A stretch of 64,000 nt of DNA from Blepharisma stoltei (lineage: Eukaryota; Ciliophora; Heterotrichea; Heterotrichida; Blepharismidae), in contig CAJZBQ010000045.1 in assembly GCA_914767885.1 (NCBI GenBank), positions 523,001-587,000 of the forward strand. Direction: 5' to 3'. The translations under genes were made by a program, and so were the position numbers. Of this stretch, positions 20,855-29,894 are shown piece after piece. Within the stretch, counting starts at the first letter, position 1. Each line of letters opens with the position of its first letter. Under the pieces are notes generated by a model. The model ran no database searches. It worked only from the letters and a program-made list of their open reading frames with translations, and was not told the origin of the DNA.

Positions 20855-22063
20855 TTATTCAATAAAAACAACCCTTCTTGTTCTTCTTCCTTTCAAGTCC
20901 AATTTATAAATAAAATAATCTTCAAATATCATCGAAGCAGTATCATCCACAATAGTAATATAGCTAATCAGCCCATTCGTAGGGATCATAAGATTTGCTA
21001 TTAGGACTGTCCAGTTATAAGGGTCATTCGCACAGCTTTCGTAAACTTCTTTATCAGTAATAGCTATATAAGCTCTCTCGTTATGACTAAACAAAATTTT
21101 ATTTTTGTGTCTAAATTTATAAGTATCAAAACTCAATAAACTTGAATGGGAATCAGTTAAATGGTCGTATAAAAATAAATCAATGTCATTTCCAGAGTAT
21201 AAAATCTTACGAGAAAACACTGTGCAGCTGTGCCAATATCCAGGATTTTCAGTAGGTGTTAATTTCGTTCAGTATTTATTGGATAAGTCATATTTTTCAC
21301 AATATATTTTTGTTCCTGTGATACTATCCCAGGCACCGATTATATAAACGCAGCCATCCAAATATACAGACCCAGCTCCAAAGGAAGGCGTCCCTGACTT
21401 GATAATTTTCATATTATTTGAGCTGTCCAATATAAAAGTAAGCCCAGGATAAAACCAATTAATACAGTTTTCGAAACAAAAAACGCTTTTATTAGGCAAA
21501 AGGCAAGTATTTATACCATAATACATGTTTTCTGGAAGATTTAGCGGTTTTTGTGAAGTCTTTAGACTAATCGAGTTAGTTATCATCAGTGATTTGGGAA
21601 ATCTGATATCAAAATATCTAAAAGTGCTGACAACTTCAGCAATTTCATGCTTTATAGAGTCAGATAATGTAAAAATATTTCTAATTGATGGCTCATTTAA
21701 AACTTCGGCCTCTCCTTCAAGTTTTGGGGGCTTTTTTTCGTCTAAGATATGGAAATATTTGCTAGTCATTTGATCAAGGCAGTCTAAATTTTTTTCTAAT
21801 ATTTTGAGTGTTTCTGATACTTTTTCGTAGGTATGCTTTAGTAAATTTGATTTTTGGTAAGCGAGGATGCTGATTTTACTTTTTATTTCAGCTTCTTCTT
21901 CGCTGGGAGGTTGAGGCCCAGAATTTTTGAAGAATTCTTCTAAAATGTGACAAATAGATGGATTTTGAGCTATGTGGTAAAATATGTGGTTTAGGCACAT
22001 AAAATTGCTTTGAGAAGCACAAAAACAAGAACACTCAGCTTTTCGTATGCAATCAGGAAACAT
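20855..22063 (-). CDS. Kelch-type beta-propeller protein with Cys/His-rich N-terminus, 402 aa
   Basis: One frame with TGA=Trp at about 21268 (NKYWTKLTPTENPG). N-terminus CIRKAECSCFCASQSNF then CLNHIFYH has B-box-like Cys/His spacing. Residues ~80-120 are helical, then kelch-like blades (e.g. SVYLDGCVYIIGAWDS, followed by the tyrosine/tryptophan blade end IYCEKYDL). Ciliates have many such propeller proteins acting as adaptors; no specific partner can be named. The first 76 codons and upstream flank are duplicated at 24298-24618. Confidence 0.75.
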
Positions 22064-22150
22064 ACAACATAAAAGTTATTGTAAGCTTAGTGTATAAAAA
22101 ATTGTTAAAATAAAATTTTCTCCTTATTTAAAAAGTCAGTAATTAAGATT
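21827..22150. repeat. 5' segment of kelch gene, source copy of a recent duplication
   Basis: About 320 bp, from TATGCTTTAGTAAATTTG to AATTAAGATTT, matches 24298-24618 with only about three differences. Includes the promoter flank, ATG and 76 codons of the kelch gene. Confidence 0.9.
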
Positions 22151-22186
22151 TAATTTTAATTAGTTAAAAAGCCTAATAAATAGGGG

Positions 22187-23072
22187 TTTACAATGATTCA
22201 TCAACAAATTTGACGAATTTTCCTGTATAAGGACTGTAGATTAGCTTATAAAACTTGGTTAAAGAAGGATAGCCAAGCTTATTAAGCCCAATAATGCAAT
22301 CGTCGGATATGAAATTAAGGGCATTAGAATTTCCTTTAAAAGTTTTCCAAAAGAGGACACTATTGCGCTCACACAGCTTGAAAATTGCTTTTTAACAGCA
22401 AAAGATAGAGCATTTTCACCGAAATTGGTATTGAATAGTGAGCCTCCGCCTTCAAGAGATAATTTGAACTGATTTGGATGGTTGAAGTAAGAATAAAGAT
22501 GAAGAGTATTGATTCTATATGGCATTATAATTCATTGATCGTTCTATGGTTTATACTATTTTCCCTTATTATTTATGAGGTCCATCACATATTTCATATA
22601 AGAAAACTCACTGCCAGGCCCGGCAGCAACTCCAGTGTCAGTTGCAAATGAATTTTTCTTAATAAACAAATTATCAGTATTATTCTTCATTTTTTCATCT
22701 TTTTCTTCCTTTTTATTTATAGTATAGGCTAAGTATTTTTCATCAGCTGTTAGTTGAAAATATATTATCTCCTGTTTAATGTCATAATGAAACAGCTGAT
22801 TGTATGCAATGAGGCTCCAAAATGAGATTTTGCCTTCTTTAGTAAAAGCAATCATATTTTTCTGGTCTTTTACAATCCAAATTTTATAGGTTGTTTCTCC
22901 AGAATTAAATGTGGCTAGTAATATTTTTGATCTCCAATTATATACGAATATCGAGCCAGATTTAATGCCAATCACCACATCTTCTTCATTTTGAAAAGTG
23001 CCTAAACTTACTACTTGTTGGCCTTTTTCTCCTTTAAGAAGTCTAAGTGCTAAAGTATTGATTTTAATAAAA
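22187..23072 (-). pseudogene. WD40/ankyrin N-terminal part of a TRP-like channel, frame-disrupted
   Basis: WD-type blades (GIKSGSIFVYNWRSKILLAT, EGKISFWSLIAYNQLFHYD) are followed by DQWIIMPYRINTLHLYSYFN and an ankyrin-like helix pair (NALSFAVKKQFSSCVSAIV), then FISDDCIIGLNKLGYPSLTK and a stop at 22187. Such propeller-ankyrin segments precede the membrane part in ciliate TRP/polycystin-type channels. The frame is lost at about 22550 and again near 22335, there is no good start codon, and no membrane domain follows. Either a decayed N-terminal half or multiple assembly indels. It lies just 3' of the channel fragment 23503-24290. Confidence 0.55.
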
Positions 23073-23502
23073 ATGAATTAAATATTTTTGATTAATTTTT
23101 AAAATTATTAATAGAATGTCTCTGAAAATTTTTGTTTTTTAAATAATTAGGATTTAGAGAATGCAACGTTAAATGCAGCTTAAAAATTACTTTTCTTTAA
23201 AGCATAGAGTATTCTACATGAAATTTAAATTTAAAAATTTAATTTTTATATGGGTTGTGTTATAGTTCATTTTTCTACACCTTCAATCGAATTGTTTTAA
23301 TATATATTTTAGTTTTTACGTTTAAATGAAACTAATCTTTAGTTAAGTTTAATGTTACTTTTTTGCTGACATCTACAATATCCTCTTCAATGTTTATTTA
23401 ATTTCAAGTCTACTGCTGAAGCAGCTGCAATAAAATCCAGGCAATTCAACAAAACTTGCCATTTCAAATGAAAATTTAAGGGATAAATGTTTAGCTTAAA
23501 GC
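23073..23502. other. Spacer between channel fragments
   Basis: AT-rich; no gene or repeat recognised. Confidence 0.4.
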
Positions 23503-24531
23503 TTAATCTTCTTCTCCACTTTCTTCTCCGCTTTCTTCACCGCTTTTTTCACCGCTTTTTTCACCACTTTCATTACTAGATGGCTTTTTAACTTCTTCTT
23601 CATTCTTGTCTCTATTCCATATCTTCTTCAACATTTCTCCATGGCTCTTCATTATTTTTAGCATCTGCAAGTGGTTTCTTTTTATATTTTTCTTGATAAT
23701 TGTGACTCTGGTGCTAATATTTTTTTCTGTTTCTTCAGATTCTTCACCTTTAAGTACTTGGAAATAAGATCTTTCAGAGCACTTTTTCTTCCAAAACATC
23801 AATGTTTCTATTTCATAGATCATCCCTAGTAATTCTTTTCTATCTGCAATTTCGGCGTTTTCTTGGACTTTTCCAAAAGTGTCGCCCATAATTGAGATCA
23901 AGAGGTTTAGCATGATAATCATATTGATCATAGTAGCTAAGAACAAGCACACCCATTGCATTGACGAAAAGCCAGTAGAATCAAAATCACCAAGGTCTAG
24001 CCTATATGAGATTTTAATATAATCAATTAATTTAGGATCGTCTTTATCCATGACTAAGAAAATAAATGCAAAAGCCAGGGTGGAATAGAAAAGGAGGATA
24101 AAGAATGATGTGATGTCTTTTATTACTTGGGTAATCAGATTTACCATGTATCTTGTATTTTTAAAGATCCTGAAATAGGAGATGCCTCTCATCCAGGAAA
24201 CTATTACAAGGCCTACTAAAATATCGTAGCTAAGATCAGAATATGTGATAACTTGCCAGTACATAGCCCATTTAAGGCTTTCCCACTTATGATCTAATAT
24301 ATGCTTTAGTAAATTTGATTTTTGGTAAGCGAGGATGCTGATTTTACTTTTTATTTCAGCTTCTTCTTCACTGGGAGGTTGAGGCCCAGAATTTTTGAAG
24401 AATTCTTCTAAAATGTGACAAATAGATGGATTTTGAGCTATGTGGTAAAATATGTGGTTTAGGCACATAAAATTGCTTTGAGAAGCACAAAAACAAGAAC
24501 ACTCAGCTTTTCGTATGCAATCAGGAAACAT
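23503..24531 (-). CDS. Chimeric ORF: kelch-gene 5' end fused to TRP-like channel C-terminal half
   Basis: Residues 1-76 are identical to the kelch protein at 22063; from ILDHKWESLKW onward the sequence is a cation-channel C-terminal half: S4-S5-like ILVGLVIVSWMRGISYF, a hydrophobic helix FFILLFYSTLAFAFIFLVM, a pore-loop region, an S6-like helix MINMIIMLNLLISIMGDTFG (the L-L-I-x-I-x-x-D-T motif is typical of TRP/polycystin channels), then a charged tail with repeated GEKSGEESGEE. S1-S3 are missing. It could be a new fusion gene using the copied promoter or a rearrangement product without function. Confidence 0.6.
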   Translation of the reverse strand: MFPDCIRKAECSCFCASQSNFMCLNHIFYHIAQNPSICHILEEFFKNSGPQPPSEEEAEIKSKISILAYQKSNLLKHILDHKWESLKWAMYWQVITYSDLSYDILVGLVIVSWMRGISYFRIFKNTRYMVNLITQVIKDITSFFILLFYSTLAFAFIFLVMDKDDPKLIDYIKISYRLDLGDFDSTGFSSMQWVCLFLATMINMIIMLNLLISIMGDTFGKVQENAEIADRKELLGMIYEIETLMFWKKKCSERSYFQVLKGEESEETEKNISTRVTIIKKNIKRNHLQMLKIMKSHGEMLKKIWNRDKNEEEVKKPSSNESGEKSGEKSGEESGEESGEED

Positions 24532-24618
24532 ACAACATAAAAGTTATTGTAAGCTTAGTGTATAAAAAATTGTTAAAACAAAATTTTCTCCTTATTTAAA
24601 AAAGTCAGTAATTAAGAT
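24298..24618. repeat. Duplicated kelch 5' segment, derived copy
   Basis: Near-identical to 21827-22150. Its inner edge is the exact point at which the channel sequence begins (about 24297). Confidence 0.9.
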
Positions 24619-24762
24619 TTGGATAAAAAAATCTTAATGACTTAGCATTTAAACTAATGAATATTAATTTTCTTGGGAATAGGTAAATCAAAAATAATAT
24701 CGTTTATACTAAGTCTTTTTACCAAGTTAAATTAATACTTTAATAATATATAATTTATTTTA

Positions 24763-25901
24763 CTAACTAGCAATTTCTGCAACTTTACTGTCTTCTTGTA
24801 CACTTCTTTTTGTTTCCCTTCTAATAAGATGCAAAATTAAGTTTTTCACCTTATTGACCTCTTCTCTCAATTTATAGTTTTCATCTCTCAAAGCTTTAAG
24901 TTGTTGCTCTTGTTCACATTTTCCGTAATGTATAATAAGTCTAGTACTATTTAGTGTAACTTCTGATAATTTACTTTGTTTTTTATTAGATTTTGACTTT
25001 TCTCTTGCCAACAGTTTTGATTCCATCTTGACATCTGCTCTATCAAGTTCTTCCAGCCAAAGGTTTGAAAGAATTTCAGTCCTGGAATTTTTTAGGTTGA
25101 TCATGCAAGGGTTATTCATAATTGAAAGCTTGCTGAGCCTGTGAAAATTTTTAAAAATGCTTAGGACAACACTGAAATTGACTAATAAATTGCCATTCAG
25201 CTTTAACTCAGTAAGCCTTTTACATTTGCCAAGAGGTGAAATGTCTTTAATTTTATTTTTGCTTGCTTTGAATATTTTGAGTTTTTGTATACTTCTTAAC
25301 TAAATCATGCAGAAAAATTAGCATTGTTATTTAAGCCATATCCTGCCATTATATTAAATTTAAGGAGAATTCAAGCCTAAAAGCATAAATTGCTTAATGG
25401 TGTAACGTCAGTGATACTGTTTTTGCTGACATTTAAATATGTCAAATTTTTGCAATCCCCAACGCCCTTCAAACTGGTTAAATAATTTTCCGACAAGTCC
25501 AGAACTTGCAAATTCGAAAGTTTAGAGATATCAAACCTATCGTTTGAGTCAAAGGTGCTTAGCCCTCTCTTGCTTAAATTCAATTCCCTCAGGTCCGAAA
25601 TAAAAGCAGTTTGAGCAATTTTGAGAATTCTTTTCTCAGAAAGCTTGCCGATATCGCTTAAAGGATTTTCAGGGATTTTTATTGATTTTAGAATTACATC
25701 TAAATCTCTCGAAGACTGCCAAGATGGAATTCCAATGCAATCTTCTGATGAGCTGGGGTAGCTATCGAAAGAAGAGGTGGCGCAGTTTTTGGTGTCCGAG
25801 TCTCTTAAATAGTTAACGTGTGCTTTGTCGATGTGGACTTCGAGTTCTTTTCTTGTATCAAATGATTGATCATCAAATGGGCAGCAAAAGCTTTTGTTCA
25901 T
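24763..25901 (-). CDS. Leucine-rich-repeat protein (SDS22-like) with C-terminal coiled coil, about 349 aa
   Basis: N-terminus has a partial C2H2-like motif (CCPFDDQSFDTRKELEVHID, KAH). LRRs of the short SDS22 type follow: LSNLQVLDLSENYLTSLKGV, NLTYLNVSKNSITDVTPLSN, then after the IES KLKIFKASKNKIKDISPLG and LTELKLNGNLL, an LRR-cap-like NNPCMINL, and a basic coiled coil. The start at 25901 (MNKSFCCPF) is preferred to 25940 because the upstream 13 codons are AT-rich and hydrophobic. Probably an adaptor; partner unknown. Confidence 0.8.
25297..25385. other. 89-bp IES in the LRR gene
   Basis: TA at 25297 and 25386. Joining gives TPLSNLRSIQKLKIF, restoring the exact LRR period, whereas the intervening DNA is full of stops. 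Confidence 0.75.
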
Positions 25902-26454
25902 TTTTATGATTATAATAGTCAATAAAAAAATCAATACCATCCTTATTAAAAAAAGACAGAAATTAGAACAAGTGAAATAGAAAGGTGAATAAATTATATA
26001 TGACTCATCAGAATTGATAATTAAATATATGCCAAATAAAAATTAAATATGAAATTTTATTCTCTGCGTACTTTGGTAAAAAGAGTCTCAATGATGCCTA
26101 CTTAAATTTCTTGTATGAATAAGATTTAAAATTATTTGAAGATATAAATTCAATCTGTTAGGCTAAATATATCGATTAATTCAAATATTTCGGACCAGTC
26201 GTCGTATATAAGAACCTTTAATCTAAGGTCTGAATAATTTATTTTATCAAAAATAGTTTACCAACTTAAGAAGTTCTTCATAGTGAAGCTTTTTAATCTC
26301 TCAAAAGACGCTTTAAAAGCATATTTTACGACTTTAGAAGCTCAGATTAATCTAGCATTTAAATAATGATGAATATAGTCAGCAAAAAATGGATTAATTA
26401 TAAGCTCTAATGGATTTTAGTCTCCATATTTATTTAATTTCTATCATAATTAAA
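25902..26454. other. Divergent spacer
   Basis: About 550 bp AT-rich with no supported gene. Confidence 0.45.
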
Positions 26455-27321
26455 ATGTATCAATTTGCCACATCTGACCAAATGAAGCTCAAATTAACGA
26501 TTCTTGCCCAAATCAAGAAGCGCCAAATTCAAAGAGCCTATCTTATATGATATAATGAAGCCTCAAAAAATTCGATCATTGCAAAATATAATAAATTAAA
26601 AGCATATGCATTAAAATTACTGAGAAAGCGAAGTCCAGGAAGAGCACCAAAAATTGAAATAAAATCCGTTAAATCCCCCAAGACTCCAGAAATTGAAGAA
26701 AAAGGTGCACCTGCTCCAATGTATACTGAAAGGGCCAAAACTTCTTCAACAGACAAACAATTTCTTCTAAAAACTTTTTCATTCCCCAAAAAACCTAAGG
26801 AGCAAGCTACCCCAAGCACAAAAGAGCACACACCAAACAGGAGGACCCCTGTAAAACGCAACACGAGTGCTCCTCCAAAATCACCAAAAAATTTATTTGA
26901 TAAAATTCGCAACGATTTACAACAAAAAGCCTTAAGATCTGATACCCCAACTGAACGAAAATCTATAGAAATTGGTGAAAGATTATTCAGAAATGCAGAA
27001 GTGATTAATAAAAAGAAAGAAATTTTACGCAGCAATAGCAAAGAAAACTACTCTTTTAAACCAAAAATATTGGAAAGCACACATAAATGGCTGAATAAAC
27101 GTGATGGTAAAGCGGATCAGGCGAAAAAAGAGCAAGTTGCTATTGTGTCATGCTCAGAAGTAATGACTAGCAGAGCAAATAGGTTTGGATTTTTGAAGAC
27201 GTTTGATCCAGAGTGCAATATGGCAGATCAGTCTAATGAGGAATTGGAGGTAGCCTTGGGAGAGTCAAGTGAAAAGAGGACTAACACATCCAGTGAGATT
27301 ATTTGGATGGCTGGTGGTTAA
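26455..27321 (+). CDS. Basic disordered protein, 288 aa, function unknown
   Basis: MYQFATSDQMKLKLTILAQI starts at 26455. An in-frame TGA gives Trp in AYLIWYNEASK. The N-terminal ~60 residues look helical with an IQ-like RQIQRAYLIWYN. The middle is Lys/Pro/Ser/Thr-rich (KSPKTPEIEEK, NRRTPVKRNTSAPP), and FKPKILESTHKWLNKRDG near residue 205 resembles short motifs repeated in ciliate cytoskeletal proteins. Uninterrupted. No enzyme motif. Confidence 0.7.
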
Positions 27322-27749
27322 ATTAATTTGATAGAAAGTTTCTTGTAGCTCCAAAATTAAATTGTATTCGATAAAAATGGCCTATGAAAATATCAGCTCA
27401 GAGTTAAAAGGGTGGATATGTGCATATCTAAATCCTCCAGCTGAAAAAGACAAACACGATTAAATAATAAGCCTTTTCACTTGTCAACTTTTGATAAGGG
27501 GAAAGATTAATATTATGAATGATGTAAAAATAATTAATTTATTTATATGCATACATTTGCCAGAGTCATAATGAGGTTTTAAGGAGGCCTATAAAATTAA
27601 TCTCCTAATTGGCAAAACTGCAATTTATTTCTTAAGCTTTAGTAATTTAAAATAGGCTAATCTACTATACTCTGTTTAAAGTGTATAAATTCTCATTATT
27701 TTAAAATTATCTTTATTTTACAAATCACCTTTAAATTCATTTTTAGTTA
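27322..27749. other. Intergenic spacer
   Basis: AT-rich, no gene or repeat recognised. Confidence 0.5.
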
Positions 27750-28448
27750 ATGAGCTATCCAAGAGACTATTCAAATCTCTATCTAGACGTGAACCAATAT
27801 GGCTCCAGGAACCCTTATCCAAGCTCTTCTATACCTCAATACAGTTACTCAACTCGCAACTCCAGCTATCCTTATACTGATTCCCATAATAACTTTTACC
27901 CATCTAGATATCCAACTTACGAGCCTTACAAACCAATTTTTGAGGACAAGCAAGACTATCATTCCAGAATTGAGCGAAATATTGACCAGCAAATAGAAGA
28001 AAAAGAAACAAGACTCAAAAAATTCAGCAGCACTGAAACATCTTTTTCGAAATCCAATTATGCCGATAACCCCAACTTTCAGTCGTCTAGAAATAATTTT
28101 CAGGCTGAATCTCTATCAGACTCAAAACAAGAATCTTCATCAAAACTGTCAAGAAGCAATTCTTCTAAAAAATACGATCATATGAGAAATCCTTACTCGA
28201 AATATAACACAATCAGTCCATATGCAAAAACAACCTTTGCCTATAGGATGAGGACAATTGATAATCAGCCTTATACTTTTTCTGAAGAAGAGCCGGTAGC
28301 TAGAAAAAAAGAAAAAAAGGTTGTAAAAACTAGCCAAAAAAATAAAGTTATCAAAAAATTGGTAGGAATTATTGAGGACCATGCCGAAATTTGCCCACAA
28401 TTAAAATATAAGCTTGATGCATTAAGGGAAGAGTTCCCGTTTATTTAA
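27750..28448 (+). CDS. Tyr/Ser-rich disordered protein, 232 aa
   Basis: MSYPRDYSNLYLDVNQYGSR then a low-complexity Tyr/Ser/Pro/Asn stretch to about residue 70, a charged helix, more Ser-rich sequence, and a compact C-terminus (KVIKKLVGIIEDHAEICPQL) that looks structured. Composition suggests a condensate- or cytoskeleton-associated protein; no family recognised. Ends only 40 bp before the next gene on the same strand. Confidence 0.7.
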   Translation: MSYPRDYSNLYLDVNQYGSRNPYPSSSIPQYSYSTRNSSYPYTDSHNNFYPSRYPTYEPYKPIFEDKQDYHSRIERNIDQQIEEKETRLKKFSSTETSFSKSNYADNPNFQSSRNNFQAESLSDSKQESSSKLSRSNSSKKYDHMRNPYSKYNTISPYAKTTFAYRMRTIDNQPYTFSEEEPVARKKEKKVVKTSQKNKVIKKLVGIIEDHAEICPQLKYKLDALREEFPFI

Positions 28449-28487
28449 GAAAACTAAAGAATTTCTAAATTTAAAAATTTTCTGAAA

Positions 28488-29874
28488 ATGGATAATATTG
28501 ACAATATGGAAAGAAAAAACTCCTCACCTCAGGTGAATATAAAATTTCTCTCACTCAACCTTTTCCTTCGTCCTCCGCTTATTCATACAAATGAAAGTGA
28601 TTATAAGGACGATCGATTGCGGTATTTTATCCGTAATATAATTCACAACTACGACATTATATGTCTCCAAGAAGTTTTTTCTTCTTACACCCTTAGGCAA
28701 AATCGCCTAATTCAAGGAGCAGAAAATAGGCAGTTTTTATATTCAGTAAGAAGCCCAAAGCCAAAGTTATGATCAACACAGATTGTAGACTGTGGGCTAG
28801 TAATTCTAACTCCCACTCAAGGAGGGGGTTATTTTTATTTTAAAAAAATTATATATAAATTTTATAGAAAAATTTTTTTTTCGAAATTTTAAAAAAAAAT
28901 CCTAATTTGCAAAATTGGGAAGCAAATTTTAATTTAATTTATAAAATTATGTTTTAAAACACAATTTTTTTAAAATTAAACAGAATTAGCTATACTAATT
29001 TCACTTATATATCAATTTTTTTTTTAACAAAAAAATTTTGTTCACTCACGGAGGGTGGGTTTTTGGGCAAAAAATAGGGATTTTTTCCAATGGTTTTTTT
29101 CACTCACGGAGGGGGAGTAAGCAAGTATCGTATAGTAGAAAGTGAATTCAAGCCTTTTACATATTCATTGCTTCCCGACAGATTATCATATAAAGGTATG
29201 CTATATGCAAAAATTTCAATTAATGGGAAAAACGTTCATGTATTTACGTCTCATTTGCAGTCTAAACATCCTACTGAGGACAGCGCTCAGTACTTGGCAT
29301 ATAGACTTGTTCGGAGATCACAATTGATAGAAATGAGGAATTTTGTTGATGATAAAATTGGGAAGTCAAATGACGCTGTCATTATTGCAGGAGATTTATA
29401 TCAGTTTATAAATGATTATTATTTATGATTAATCAAGATTTATTTATTAATAATAAGAGAATTATCATTCAATTATGTATAAATATAGATGGAAGAGAAG
29501 AACTTAAGCCTCCCGCATTTCCAGTATATTATATTTAGGACATTGAGTGCAAAGATGACTATGAACACTTTATCAATATTTTATCAAAATATGGAAAATC
29601 AGACTTAATTGATGTAATGAGGACCAAATATGGGTATTCTCCAGCTACATTTGGTAGACATGATGAAAATAATAATCCACTTGAAACAGTACTCACTGCT
29701 TCAGACCAAACCTTATGGGATGAATCATTAGATCATATTCTGATGATTAATGAAAAAGCTAGTGGGGTCACTATCAATTGGACTGAGACTTGTGTAGAGC
29801 CGTTTTATACTCCTGGACAGCCATTTACTCAGATTAGTGATCACGCAGGAGTTCAAATTTCTTTTAGGTGTTAA
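28488..29874 (+). CDS. Neutral-sphingomyelinase-like phosphodiesterase, about 325 aa
   Basis: Endonuclease/exonuclease/phosphatase fold. Motifs in order: KFLSLNLFLRPP (metal-site Asn), DIICLQEVF (catalytic Glu), GLVILSKYRIVESEF, VHVFTSHLQSKHP, VIIAGDLNID (Asp/Asn pair, restored by IES removal), SLDHILMI and SDHAGVQISF (catalytic Asp-His). QEVF, the PPLI/F loop and GLVILS fit bacterial/eukaryotic SMase C-like enzymes rather than DNA-repair APE nucleases. The gene needs removal of IESs 28807-29117 and 29397-29479 and a 15-nt intron; the result is a multiple of three. TGA=Trp at KLWSTQ. Confidence 0.87.
28807..29117. mobile_element. CTCCGTGAG-family MITE/IES (311 bp) in the SMase-like gene
   Basis: Left CTAACTCCCACTCAAGGAGG, right CACTCACGGAGGGGGAGTAA; TA at both ends. 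The interior shares GGGTTTTTGGGCAAAAAATA and the A/T-rich core with copies at 43660, 50854 and 51884. TA excision gives GLVILSKYRIV. Confidence 0.88.
29397..29479. other. 83-bp IES in the SMase-like gene
   Basis: TA at 29397 and 29480; ends TATATCAGTTTA and (complement) TATACATAATT. Excision restores the catalytic AGDLNIDGREE. Confidence 0.8.
29524..29538 (+). other. 15-nt intron
   Basis: GTATATTATATTTAG between PPAFP and DIECKDDYEH; contains an in-frame TAG at its end. Confidence 0.85.
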
Positions 29875-29894
29875 TAATTGTTTATAAAAAATAA

